From assembly GCA_022605955.1 (NCBI GenBank), contig JAKCOZ010000007.1, positions 30,225,491 to 30,289,490 on the forward strand: a DNA stretch of 64,000 nucleotides, read 5' to 3'. Source of the DNA: Rallus limicola. Lineage: Eukaryota; Chordata; Aves; Gruiformes; Rallidae. Position 1 is the first letter of the stretch. Every line of letters starts with the position of its first letter. The notes under the pieces are model-generated. The model was not told where the DNA came from, did no database searches, and saw nothing but the letters and a program-made list of their open reading frames with translations. Positions 49,328 through 61,815 of the stretch are shown piece after piece. A program made the position numbers and the translations under genes.

Positions 49328-50435
49328 AAAGACATAGCAGTGTCCTAAGAGCATCTGCAATACCAGTGGGTCTGTCCTACTACCCTCTTCTATGACATAA
49401 CATTCAAGAAGAGGTTTGGACAAAAAAATAATCATGCAGCAGGAATGTTTCGCTTGGTATTTTTTTCCTTTTCTTGTTATACCCTCACTGATAATGACAG
49501 AGTGCTAGGGATGTGTCAGACACTGTCCCACAATTACTTGTTTAACGGTGAGCGTGTCCCCTAGCATGGTTTAGACCTTTGAGAGAATTGCCTGAGTGTA
49601 GTTCTGAGAATTATTTGAGATGAGAATTTGCACACAAGGGGTGGTGCCAGCTTTGTTGTGCCTCTTGGCCTTAGGACCGTAAAACCATCCTTGTATCAAT
49701 TTGGTGTACAGACACAGACATAGCCAGAGAGTATTCTAAGGGTTGGGAAGAAGGAGGACTGACTGACTTCTTTCTTCATCTGCTCTGACAGCTGTGATGC
49801 ATGGAGGTTTCCTTTTCCCCATGGATGGAGACAGAATCATCAGATTATGGGGTAATGCTCTAATAATTTCTGCCAGCACCAGGAATTAAATACTGACTTC
49901 TTATATTAATTTTGTTAATTAAGAATTATTCTAATTTTAAAGACAGGAAAAACTGAGACAACATGGTTTGCAAAAATGTTTGCCTAATGCAAGACAGACT
50001 GAGAAATCAATTGTTGCAATTACGAGTTTTTTCTTCCCAGTGTATAATTAGAACTAGATCATTTGTGTAAGTGAAAAAGGGTGTGTATGTCACATGTATA
50101 AGTGAGGCTAGACCCCACCACTCTTCAAAGAAAGTGAGGGAACTGCTAATCTTTTATAATAAAACCATCATTAAAGATTTCCATAAATTACACTTTTAAA
50201 ACCGGTCTGTCTTTATCTGGTGAGGGATGTGGTTTATATTTTTCATTTATATGTGTTATAAAAACAGAGATAGTAACTCCCAATGTAATAATTCCTTTTG
50301 TAGACACATTGCAGATAAAAGTCATTGATGTTTGAGATAAGCTGAGTAGATTTCTCTAGAAATTTGCACATAAGTAAATATTTACACATTCATTTATAAA
50401 ACATGAGCCATTAATGCAAGAGATTAGCTGAGAGT
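49328..50435. other. Spacer between two sister CR1 copies
   Basis: Unique AT-rich sequence of 1.1 kb; nothing recognised. Confidence 0.6.
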
Positions 50436-51072
50436 TTTGGTTGACACTCGCCTGAACATGAGGCAGCAGTGTGCCCAGGTGGCCAAGAAGGCCAATGGCA
50501 TCTTGGCTTGTATCACGAATAGCATAGTCAGCAGGACCAGGGAGGTGATCATCATCCCCCTTTACTCAGCTCTGGTGAGGCCACACCTCCAGTGCTGTGT
50601 TCAGTTTTGGGCCCCTCACTACAAGAAAGACATTGAGGCCCTGGAGAGTGTCCAGAGAAGGGCAACAAAGCTGGTGAAGGGGCTGGAACACAAGTCTTAT
50701 GAGGTGTGGCTGAGGGAACTGGGACTGTTTAGCCTGGAGAAGAGGAGGCTCAGGGGAGACCTTACTGCTCTCTGCAACTACTAGAAAGGAGGTTTTGCTG
50801 AGCAGGGGGTCAGCCTCTTCCCTCAGATAAGCAGTGATAGGACAAGAGGGAATGGCTGCAAGTTGCAAGTTAGACATTAGGAGAAATTCTTCTCAGAAGG
50901 AGTGGTTTGGCATTGGGATGGGTTGCCCAGGAATGTAGTGGAGTAGCCATCCCTCAGGGCGTTTAAGGAAATTGGTTGAGGTACTTAGGGATATGGTTTA
51001 GTAAATAATATTGTGGTAGGGAGATGGATCTTGGAGATCTTTTCCAACCTTAATCATTTTGTCATTCTGTCA
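50436..51072 (+). mobile_element. CR1 3'-end copy, sister of the 48.6-kb copy
   Basis: Nearly identical to 48655 onward at its 5' end ([20 protein letters not shown]), with an open frame from 50437 to the TAG at 50782-50784. The second half has small deletions; for example the segment after GCAAGTTGCAAGT (50865-50880) skips about 20 bases present in the sister. The tail is diverged (CATTTTGTCATTCTGTC). Same orientation as its sister, about 1.1 kb further downstream. Confidence 0.93.
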
Positions 51073-54000
51073 ATATCCAGGAATGTCACAGGACTGAATG
51101 AAACAATTAATTTATACTATAAAGACAATGTTTCATGTATAGCTGCTTAGTCTTTCTACTTTCAATTCTGGAAAATTCAGCACTACTGAGAAGGGAATAG
51201 ATATAATTGTCAAACTGAAAAATAGCTGTTGTTCTGTAGTTAGGTATCTGTTCTCATGCTGCCCAAGGGAGCTGCAAATTTCCAGTAGTCACAAGTTGCA
51301 TAAGCACACACTTAGAATTAAATGCTTAGCTTTGGGTGGACATGTTTGAAGCAGGTCCTCAACACTGGGTAGCACAAATTGTCATATTGCTTTTTATATA
51401 AAAATGCTGCCATGGATGTATAGCTTTCCTGTCTTATGGCACTGTAATAGGCTCCTGCTGAACTTCGAGTACAGGAGTTGCCTACTGGCTTTTGCAGCGC
51501 CTTGTCAGAGAAAAATCGTCATTTTTGAATTTTCAGAATCTTCTTTTTATGTGCAACATCACACTTCTGCTCCTAAGGCCCTTCTACCCAGAAACCTCTA
51601 CAAAATGGTTTCTGGATGACTCTATGCAGACAGCTAGTGGTTTGCAAACCACTTCAAAGAGGTGTTTACATCCTGACCGAGCAGCTGAACACCTCTTCTA
51701 CTGGGAAATGATTCCGCTGCTCCTACTGCTCAAGCTCCCACATGCACCCAAGCAGGCCCAAGCTGGGGAACACAGCTGTAAAGGACAGCATGTGCCCACC
51801 TGACTGTTCTGCTTTGGCCAGTGATTTATGGATATGTTTTGCTTTCTTTCCTATTCTTTTGTCACATAGTTACAATAGTCCTGCTTTCTGCTGTCAGCTC
51901 AAAAATTGGTTCTTAAAGGTGTTGATGTCCCTGTGTTCTTTGTCAATTTTCCTGGTTTTAGTGGGTCTTTATTACAATCAGCATCACTAGCTTTTCGTAA
52001 GTTAACAGTACTTATTCCTCAAGACAAAGATTTCAGGAAAATGGGTGAAATGGCTGGTGTTTGACTATCAAATAGTAATTACTATCAAATAATTTGACTA
52101 TCAAATAATAATTACTATTCAAACAAAGCCTTGAGATAAGGGAACAAAATAAGACAAAAGATGGAATAAAGTTAATTTAAAGTATAAAATACCACCACAC
52201 TGACTCTTAACAAAGCTTTTTGTTTTTCATAGTACAGGTTGGGCCATAGCTTTCATGTGCTTTCTCAGAATATGGAGACAAAACATGCAAGTCCTTCAGA
52301 GTGGGGTTTTTTCCTCCCATCCTTTGGATGAGCTACCACAGACCTGCTCATTTCTTCCATCATCAGTCAGCTGGACCGCAGCATCCCAACTACAGCTGGG
52401 CTTAGAACCACATAAACTCAGATATTCAATGCAAACTGTAAATTACTTGAGAATTTGATCATTGAGATTTATGTTTTCCCTTCAGGTTTTAGAGTATCTT
52501 GTATTAAACAGGAAAAAGAAATAAAAATTCTCCCTGTATTCTATGCTTTTCCAATTAGGAAATGCTCCTTTCACCCTTTATTTTTCCAGTAGAACTTCTG
52601 ATGAACAGAAATCACACTTTCCTATTTGTACCCAAGCATAACACAGGGAATACTGGTTCTTTGCCTGCCTCTCTCAGCCAGACCTCTGCTGCTTCTCCTT
52701 GGAAAATTTTGCCTGAGCAAAACCTGCAAAATGATGTGTATTACCATATTGCAGCTGGAATATACATAGTATGTAGAAGCCACAAATATTTTTGGAAAAA
52801 AAAATTAAAATCTCCCAAAAATTTAACTTGTTCTAAAATGCTTGTTAGTGATTTTAAAGAAGCAGCAAAATGTGTGTAAAACAGAACCCAGAAGAGCATC
52901 CACCAGGCAGGTGCAGTAGTAGGGTGCAGCATGGAATGGTCCTGTTCCATTAAGTTTCTTAACAGCATCACTGAAGAGAAAAATGTTGTAGTTGGATGGC
53001 TAAAATTATGATTTACATTCTTATCCCTGTCTTCTCAATAAGGAGAAGGTTGCAATTAATGCTTTTGCATTTAAGAACATTTGAACATAGAATGCAGTAG
53101 ATAAGAACATAGTAAAGATATATGTTTGTTTGTGAAATATTTTGGTTTCAAATGTAACAAGCTACCCCAAAAAACATTTCCTTTAAGGAAACAACTTGCA
53201 TTCACACTGTGAAGTAATTAAAACTTTTTTCCACATCTTCATTTTCTAAAATCTTTATAAAATATTTGCATATATATGCAAACCATGCTCTTATCCTCTG
53301 AAAATAAATGCACATGCAGATAAGCAGGCTTGACTGAACAACTGATTTGTGAATGGAACTAAAGTGAGCTCTTCATGTTTATTAGCAAAGTTTAATTAAG
53401 CGTGGTGTTGAGCAAAGCCTGGGAAATATTAAGTGATTCCACTCAGAAGTGCTGAGCAATGTTTGCAGGGTCAGGAATCCATTTAATTCCTGTTTCCAAA
53501 GTGCCCTAACAGTCTTGCTTTACCTACAAAGTATTCCTGGAAACAATATTTTAAAACTCATTTAAATATTGCAGATGGAAGCTACTAGCTTTTATGGGTT
53601 AACTTGGAAAGGAAGAAACATGAAAGCATTTAAGATCTTAATGTTACATTTTCCTGTTGCCTGTTTTGTTTTATAAGCATTGTCAGGTCAGCTGCTTTTT
53701 GAATATAACTTGCTTCACCCTTTTGTTTGTTACTGCACTTTGGGACGTGTGTGTGCTTTGTTTGCTTTGCCAGGCTCAACAAGATCCTGTTGAATATTAA
53801 AAAATTAAATATTTCATCTTCCATTACGCTCCAGCAGGCAACTCATTTCTTCCAAAATGTACTTAAAAGAAGCATTTACAAAAGGGTGCTGAGTTACCCT
53901 CTTAAATGTTCCTTTTTAATGATAAAATATGTATTACTTTTCAAACTTTGTTTCCTCACCCCCTGTACATTTATCTGCGTGATTGTGATACTGTTTGTTG

Positions 54001-54610
54001 TCCTACGAGATTATTTTCTGAGGGTTATTGATTCACCTTCCTTATAGCAGCCTCAGTATTCCGTTCCAGAGACCATTTAAATACAAATCCCCTTGACCTC
54101 ATCTCCTACATAGTCACAGAAAATAAAAAAACTCTTCTGCTTCAGTTGGAAATTGCATTTAGAAAATAAAGGCACAGAAAAGATTTACCCAAACGCTCAC
54201 TGATTACTGTTTCTTTTGCAAAAACCAGACAACGCAACGTGCAGAGCTTCTGGAAGCTGTGTAATACAGAAATTTAAAAAAAAATATAATGAAAGTCAAA
54301 TTGTCCACATTTTAGAGGCTCTTTGATGATACCCTTTTCCTGTAGTTATCACAATTACCTCCAACAATGGGCTTGTAATTGCAAAGATGGCTTTTGGCAC
54401 TTGGGCTTAATGCAGCGCTCTTTTCCCTGATTTGTAGACCATCTGAAAAACAATCACAGCAGGGTGATGGCATCTACTTCTACTTACCTAATTGGAATCT
54501 GAACTCAGAAACCAGCGTCTTGGTTCTGTTGCATACACGTAAGTGTTGATTGCCAGCAAAGATGCTTTAGGGCATTTGAGACATTCTTATGGGACAGAAA
54601 CAACCTATGG
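51073..54610. other. Intergenic sequence, no gene seen
   Basis: Contains the 33-bp tandem duplication at 52061 and otherwise unique AT-rich DNA. Open frames up to 106 codons (52562-52879, 53727-54047) have no recognisable domain. Confidence 0.6.
52061..52126. repeat. 33-bp tandem duplication (AT-rich)
   Basis: TTGACTATCAAATAGTAATT at 52061 and TTGACTATCAAATAATAATT at 52094 begin two adjacent units of about 33 bases, with a few mismatches. Confidence 0.9.
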
Positions 54611-54805
54611 GGTCAAACCCCCCTGCCAAAGCAGGTTCCCTAGGACAGGTTACACAGGTCAGCATCCAGACGGGTTTTGAATATCTCCAGAGAAGGAGAC
54701 TCCACAACCCCCCTGGGCAGCCTCTCCCAGGACTCTGTCACCCTCACTGCAAAAAAGCTCTTCCACACATTGGTGCGGAACTTCCTGTGCTCCAACTTGA
54801 AGCCT
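54611..54805 (-). mobile_element. CR1 3'-end fragment, reverse
   Basis: CCCCCCTGCCAAAGCAGGTTC, AGCATCCAGACGGGTTTTGA, then GAAGGAGACTCCACAACCCC and GGAACTTCCTGTGCTCCAAC correspond to the reverse complement of the CR1 ORF2 C-terminus and 3' UTR. The terminal tail repeats are missing at its left end. Confidence 0.88.
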
Positions 54806-55070
54806 CAGTCATGGTTCTCCCTACTATGCCTCTTGCACCGCAATCAGTCATGTATCCCAGTGTTTGACATCTTGGCCCTCAGTACAAGGGCAGCTTCTGT
54901 TCACCCCCTGTAGCATAAGCAGGACTAAGGCAGTGTTTGAAACCAAACAAGGAATTCAAAGAGAAATTTATAGAGAATTTAGGTGCTGACATTAAAAAAA
55001 AATCATGAACCCCCAACTTGTTAACCAAAACAGGTGTTTAGATGGCCACCATTGTTGAAATTCCTAATAT

Positions 55071-55355
55071 CACAGAATGTCAGTATCACAGAACATTAGG
55101 AGTTGGAAGGAACCTTGAAGGATCGTCTAGTTCAATCCCCTGCCAGAGCAGGATCACCTAAACTAAATCACACAGGAATGAATCCAGGCAGGTTTTGAAT
55201 GTCTCCAGAGAAGTTGACTCTACAACCTCTCTGGGCAGTCTGTGCCAGTGCTCCATCACCCAAACAGTGAAAAAGTTCCTCCTTATAGTCACATGGAACT
55301 TCTTATGTTCCAACTTGCACCCATTGTCCCTTGTCCTATGGCTGGCCGTCACTGA
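55071..55355 (-). mobile_element. CR1 3'-end fragment, reverse
   Basis: Begins with CACAGAATGTCAGTATCACA (tail region). Continues with GGAGTTGGAAGGAACCTTGA, CCAGGCAGGTTTTGAATGTC and CTTCTTATGTTCCAACTTGC. The minus strand encodes [20 protein letters not shown] and [20 protein letters not shown]. It has the same orientation as the neighbouring fragment at 54.6 kb, and its sequence differs enough to be a separate insertion of another subfamily. Confidence 0.9.
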
Positions 55356-55839
55356 TATGTTGTGACTGTTGTGACTGTGCTACTAGCTGACTTATACAAT
55401 TTAATGTTCAATAGGTTTTACTACAGGCAGCACATGCTCAGGTCCCTTATTCCCAACATTCTCCAGGTGCCACCAGATGAGCTCCTAGACCCACAATGCA
55501 GGAGGTAAAACCTATATAGGCAAGCTAGATACCTAAGGTCAGCCAAGAAGCCAGAAAAGGAACAGAGCTGAAGATTGCTCTCTCAAAACCTTGGCAGGTT
55601 CACAGCTCTCCAGACAATCCTTCAGGATCTTCAGAGGGGAAGGCAGGTACACACCCACTAACACAGAACAGCAGCCTTTCCCTGTATTGATTGCAACCCA
55701 CAGGCTGTGTGGCTGTGGAAAAATATTATCCTTTATGTATTTTGAATCATCTGTGGCTGTAAATTTGTTATTTGCAACCCCTTATGTTGAGTTTTGGCAG
55801 GCTCTTTTCACCACTGTGCCAGGTACCCATTGCGTGCAG

Positions 55840-56222
55840 CCAACCGGCAAGCTCTTCAGCCCCACAGTCCTCTCCAGCTCCCCTTCCTCCCAATCTTTGC
55901 GAGCCAGAGGCTCCCTCTGCGGCAAGCCTCAGCGCCAAGCTCCACAGGCTGCCAGCTGAGCTTGCTGAGGGCTGGATCAGGCCCTGCTCCCCGGGTGCAG
56001 TACAACCGCTGCTCGGTGCAGCGTGTGGGAGGATGTGGAGGCCAAACGGCACCACGTCTTGCGCAACCGGCCCCGCGCCGTGCGGCGAGAGCCGTGTTTA
56101 CCCAAGCAGAGCCACAAAAACAGACTGCGGTTCCTAGAGAAGCCGGTCGTACAAAACACCCTCAATAGCACATTCAGTTCGGGGCTTGGTTTGTCCAGCA
56201 CATTCCTGCCTATTGCTAAAAT
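55840..56222. promoter_or_regulatory. CpG-rich block, candidate promoter or first exon
   Basis: This stretch is distinctly richer in G+C and CpG than its surroundings, densest at 56040-56170, where I count about a dozen CpGs (for example CTTGCGCAACCGGCCCCGCG, CGTGCGGCGAGAGCCG). The surrounding tens of kilobases are CpG-poor. A GTGAGT splice-donor-like site follows at 56223. If the human gene order holds, COL14A1 would be the next gene on the + strand. This block could be its promoter/5' exon or a distal regulatory element. No coding exon of that gene was recognised nearby. Confidence 0.35.
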
Positions 56223-56847
56223 GTGAGTGTCTGGCAGCCCAGGGGCTTTGCAGAGGAATAGCGTCACAGCTGAATCATGAGCATTGTTACAGATCATATA
56301 ATATTGTTTGTAAAATAACATAAGTGGGAATCCCAACTGCAATATGTGGTTTCACTCATGTAAAAAGACTGTAACTGTGAGGAGTTCAGATTTTAATTTT
56401 ACCTCCATCTATAATTCTAATTTTATTACTGACATTAATCACATATAGAAAGGCATATAAATCTTACATAATCACTAGGCAAGTGAAGGAAATGAACGCT
56501 AGATTAATAAATGCTGTTGAAAATTCTTTGAGAATGCAGTTAGGCAAATGACAGTAGTGAATATCAATATTTATGGCAAGGTTCTGGTTTATTTACCTAC
56601 TTGAAAATTAGGAATAAATCCATTAACTGCAGAAAAGTGTTGCTTGACTGTAAGAGCAGAAGCAAAATTACTGTCTGACCTTTTACTGGCAGGTTGATTT
56701 TAACAGTAGAAAGATAAAAGACAACTTATATTTAGGAAATTGTTTTGTAAACCTGAACTGTACTTGCCTACCAAATGCAGCCTTAGTTTAATATGAAATA
56801 TTATCCAATGTGAAAAGCTCACATTTGACTATGATGACTATCTAAAT

Positions 56848-56879
56848 CACCCTAAAGAAATAACACCCTAAAGAAATAA
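56848..56879. repeat. 16-bp exact tandem duplication
   Basis: CACCCTAAAGAAATAA occurs twice head to tail with no mismatch. Confidence 0.95.
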
Positions 56880-58283
56880 TTGACTGCTGCCAATACAGAA
56901 TTATGCTGTTCCATTGCTATACAAGGTGGTTATTCAGCATCACTAAAGCACCAATGTTGTTCAAGCACCTATTTTAAGAGGTTACTTTATATGTGGCAGA
57001 CTACTCTTTCACCTAATCCTGTGAACTCAGATATAAATCACAGTACTGCACTCTGAGAGTGTTCATCTCTTTGTTCCTCTGTTCAGAAAATTTTATCTGC
57101 TATGAAATATTTTATGAGGAAAATCTAGGAAAATGAACAGAATGTACATAGCAATCTGAACTTACTCGCCCTGCCTTGCGGTTGCAATGCTCTGTGAACA
57201 TGGCAAAAGGCCATGAGTGGAATTGTTTTTAAGAGATAAAACATACAAACAATGTTGCACACTGGAGAAACAAAGCTGTCCTTCACTGTTCCCAGTTTTT
57301 CTTTTCTTTAGAGTGCAGGCAATATCTACCCAAGTTTTAAAAGCTGTCAGCAAATATAATGTGAAGAGAATGAACTTCAGACTGTGGAGAAAGGCAGAAA
57401 CATGATTTTAGGAAACATACCTTTATGCTTATCAGTTGATGTCAGTAACAAGACAAATGGTTACTGCCTGTTCCTCCTTTACTGAGACAGTACAGAAGCA
57501 GCTATGGGCAGACAGGACCTGGGGGATTGCTGCTCAGGAAGAGCTGCTGTGTGAGAGCTGAGCCTGGGGCTTACTGAATTTCAAATGGTGCTTATAGCTC
57601 TCTTTGAAATAAGCTGATCCTATCCTCCTATTCCCTACCAATCAGTTTTGCTCTTGATTTTAATGGAATACAGTGAAATCCCACTCCAGTTGCTTTTATT
57701 ATTACATAATACAAGTCGTCGTTGTAGAGTTCTACAGCTTGCTATGTCCCGCGAAGAATTATCTTACTGAGGAAGGCTCGTTGCCCTGAAAGCCCACTCT
57801 GCTGTTCAGCTTCCCAGGTAGTCTTCCCAGGTGGTCTGAGTGATGATGGGGAGCAGGGAAGATGAAAGGGCAAGCTTCTCAAAGGTTAATGTCAGTCAGT
57901 GCCCGACTTCTCCATGAAGAGCTACCTGTGATACACAGGACATGGGAAGGCAAGGTATTCCTTTGGCTGGCATCAGGAAAAGAGAACTGAACAGGACAGA
58001 ATAGGAACATGGTCCGTCTTGATTTATTTGATGTGCTATCTAGTTGTCTGTATACTCAGTCTCTTACAGAGGCTAGTACTAGTTCTAACAAACCAGTGTA
58101 TGCAGAAGCAATAGGAACACAACACGGTATGTTGCTATGAGGACTCGTGCTCATTTCTCAGTGGAATAGCATTCAGGGCTTCCATACCATAGGGACTGAT
58201 TCTCCAAGATAAACCTTGCTGATACTTGAAGGGATGGATTGGCTGGTGCCCCAAACAGCAATAACTCCTTCCCATGTGCTGAA

Positions 58284-58330
58284 TTGTTGTTGTTATTAAT
58301 ATTACTACTATTATTATTGTTATTGTTATC
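58284..58330. repeat. Imperfect TTG/ATT trinucleotide microsatellite
   Basis: Run of TTG, TTA, ATT and ACT triplets (TTGTTGTTGTTATTAATATT onward), with interruptions. Confidence 0.9.
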
Positions 58331-61184
58331 AACATTGTGAAATGCCCAGTGGCCTGAAGCAGATGTTTTGGCTATTCTTCCAAGTCTGAAAACCTTGGGA
58401 CAAAGTTTATGCTAGACAGTGATGAACATCTACTATTCCACCAGTGTCTCCGAAGATCGTGCTGTAAGAAACATTGTGCTCTTTGAGGCATAATTTTTCC
58501 TGGGGCCCTGTTGTAATCTGATTTACTTTAAGCACTGGGCTAATTTGAGCAGGCCCCGGACAAGCTTTTTCCTGTGAAGTATATGCTTAAGAACAATATT
58601 GCAGCCAGTGCCAATATTAAAAGAACATTTAAAGTAGCATTCATGAAAGATGCCACCAGCAAATTACAGTGAATAATCTAAAAGAACAGTGATAATCTAA
58701 AGGAAACAGCAAAAAAAACCCAACCAAGTGATGACATGCAGATTATAGTATTTTGTCAAAAAAAACCTGAGATGAAAAGTCAGCCACTACAGTTAAATGA
58801 ACAAATACTGGAAAATGGAGTAGCATCCTGGATGGAGTGTTGCTGAACATCCTATTTTTACCTGGGTTTTGTGAAGCATATGGATTGAAGTGATATGCAA
58901 GATCCAGATGCTGCAAAAAACTGCACAACTGCATAAAATACAGTCTCTGAGTGTTGAGAGGAAAAAAAAGCTAACCCCAAAGCTTTTGAGATGTTATCTG
59001 ATTTTGTGGCTGTAGATTACTGCCTCTGCTTTTTACAGCTTCACATTCTTTGTCACAATACCCTGTAATTCTTTAAGTCATCGCATCAATGGCTTTGGAT
59101 CATAATTACTGCTGGCTATTTGTTTAAGGCTTGTATATACACTTGCTTCCCTCCTGTGTAATTTCCTGTTATTTTTGCCTTTATATTTAAGGCACAGAAG
59201 TTATGCTCAGTGGGAACCATCCAAGCACTTCCTGGGTGCATGTGTGACACAGAGCTAGTTCTGCAATGCATGCAGAGCAGAACCAAAACTTGCCTCCTTC
59301 TCTTTATCATAACAATTATTGACAAGTGTTGAGGCAGCAAATGGCCGTTGCAGTCAACTTCATCATTGCCAACACTCACACATACTCCTGCAGTGTTGGT
59401 ATCACTCTGTGACTTGAGCAGGAGTCCCATGCAGCACCACAGTCCATCCCAGGGTAGCACCTTCTCAGCAGGGGAACTGTTTATGAGTTAGCTTTGGCTG
59501 AGTGGAACCCTTCTGCACAGAAGCTTTACACAGGGCTTTACAGCTGATCATTACTCAGCTCTTATAATGTAGATCAAAGCATGTTTTTTTTTAAGCAGAT
59601 ACAGTACTTGAATTTGGATACACAGAAACTAGACAGAAGTTTGTTAACAGACAAAAGTGATTTTTGTCCAAGACTGCCCCCCTCTGTTACTGCTTCACAA
59701 CTAAGAAAAAAAAGTTTATAACTGCTCCAAAGACTTCTTGTAATTGATAAAGTGGAATTTCCAGTATAGTGATTTTTAGTATTGGTAGTGATTGGAGAAA
59801 TTAACTGACAGCAACTTCTAAAATACCCCTGAAATATAAAAATGGAAGTAATTTTGAATTTTTTTCAGTAAACATTTGAGTGGGCATATTTTATTGAGCT
59901 GCATGCCACAATAAAATTTCATATTTCTTTTGGCTTCATTGACATTTTGTAGAAAGTTACTCTAAAACACAGGCTATGATCTTTTGTAATAATACATCTT
60001 TTTTGGCAAATACAACTCACAGTGCTATTTCTCTTTTGTAAAATTTCTGCTGAGGTCAATTCAGTATTTTATTTAGAGAAAGCTCCCTTTGTATGTTTAA
60101 CATATGTTTAAATAAATATTGGAAATCTAAGTCTGTTTTTGAAATTTGCAATTGTAATGCTTAAAAATGCGTAGGGGTACAAAGCACCCATCTCTGAATC
60201 TCACCACCCACTTCAAATCCCTTAAAGCAAAAGCGACAAAAATTTGAAAGCAATAAAACCTGCTGTTTGAAAGGAGAGTTTTGTTCAAATGTTTGTTGAA
60301 TGGAAAAAGAGACTTGTGTGTTATGATATTCTGGGATACAACTCTATTTTTAAGAGTCTGATGAGCAGACATGCTTTTCTAAAAACTGCAAAGTAGAAAA
60401 CAGAAAATATTAATCAGCAAGCAGGGAAAATCAATCATTGGACAGCATTTAATAAATCTTGCTTCTTTTGTCAAGAATTTTACTCTCACAAATATGTGTA
60501 CTAGGAAAGTGCTTAAAGTGTCCTGAGGCAGCCCAGGGGTTGCAATTATAGCATTCAAGATTGAATGGGGTAGGAGCTAAGCCGTGAAGCTCAGTGGGAG
60601 ACAAACAAAACACTCTACTTCTTTTAGGTAATGGTTTAAGATATGTGTTATTGGGAAAGGAATTCTTCCTTGTTCCAGACATCTCTTGTATTCATTACTC
60701 AAGGTATATATTACAGAGACCACCACAGTATTCCTTCCAGCTCTTACTGGGTTAAAATACTCATTTCAGCCTGGATTTCATTCCAAAGAAAATTACTTCT
60801 GTCACAGCCAGACAGAATCCGTTGGTATTCTGGTTATTCAGTAAAACATGGGGGGAACCCTTTCCTCATGGTGGTACATTGTACCATTGGTGGGCTGCCA
60901 CTGAAACTGCACTGCAGCGTAATCCAGTGAAAAGAAATCTGCACCCAGTTTTGCCATCCTAATGCTGTATTTGTATCTACCTATTTCCAGCCACTGGTAG
61001 ATCTGAACATCATAAAGCTTGGTTCTTGCTCTTCCCTGAGGGCATCCCTGCCTCCTTCCTAGCAGCCTCACAGGATTTGCCCACCAATTGCAGTGCTCTC
61101 TCCAGCTCATTGATGAAGTCTCAGCACACAGTCTGGGACCCAGTGGGAGCAGTGATTGTGGATTTGGCATTTGGACTGCAAAGT

Positions 61185-61815
61185 TGCTTTAACTTTAGTA
61201 ACACTTTCTCCTGTGTCTTCCTCTTAGACACACTGATGAAGCATGGGCTACATAAGCAGTCAGTGATGGGAACTGAAAACTGGCCAAATTGCTGGGCTCA
61301 AAGGGTTGGGATCACCAGCCTGAAGTACAATTGGAGGTCAGTCACTGGTGATGTACCCCAGGGGTTGATTTGAGCTAATACTGCCCAACCTCTTCAGTAA
61401 CACACTGGTTGATGGTGGATACTGCACATTGACCAAGTGTGCAGATGTAACAAACTGGGAGGAGTGGCTGATAGACCAGAGGGTTGTGCTACCATTCAGA
61501 GTGGCCTTGAAAGGCTGGAGAAATGGTGAGACACCAACCTCATGAAGTTCAACAAAGGGAAGCACAAGGTCCTGCCCCTGGTGAAGAATAACTCCTGGCA
61601 CCAATACACACTGATGGCCAACCATCTGGAAAGCAGCTTTACATAAAAGACTATGAGGATCCTACTGGACAAGCTATACCAGCAACATGCCCTCACAGCA
61701 AAGCAGGCCAACAGCCTCCTTGGGCTGCATGGGGAAGACCACTGCCAGCAGGTTGAGGGAGGGGATCCTTCCCCTCTGCTCAGCCCTGGTGAAGCTGCAA
61801 GTGCTGGGCTCCAGT
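61185..61815 (+). mobile_element. Old CR1 copy, 5' part (RT region), interrupted
   Basis: Degenerate CR1 RT sequence. GGTGATGTACCCCAGGGGTT (61348 onward) corresponds to the VPQG motif, and GGGAGGAGTGGCTGATA to the segment after the ADD box. CCTCATGAAGTTCAACAAAG matches LMKFNK, and CATCTGGAAAGCAGCTTTAC is also recognisable. Many indels break every frame. The match stops near 61815, after GTGCTGGGCTCCAGT, and the same element resumes at about 62140. Confidence 0.85.

Larger units (their letters stand above)
56223..61184. other. Intergenic or next-gene intronic sequence
   Basis: About 5 kb of AT-rich sequence with a microsatellite at 58284 and a 16-bp tandem duplication at 56848. No coding exon recognised; I looked for a COL14A1 signal-peptide exon and did not see one. 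Confidence 0.55.
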
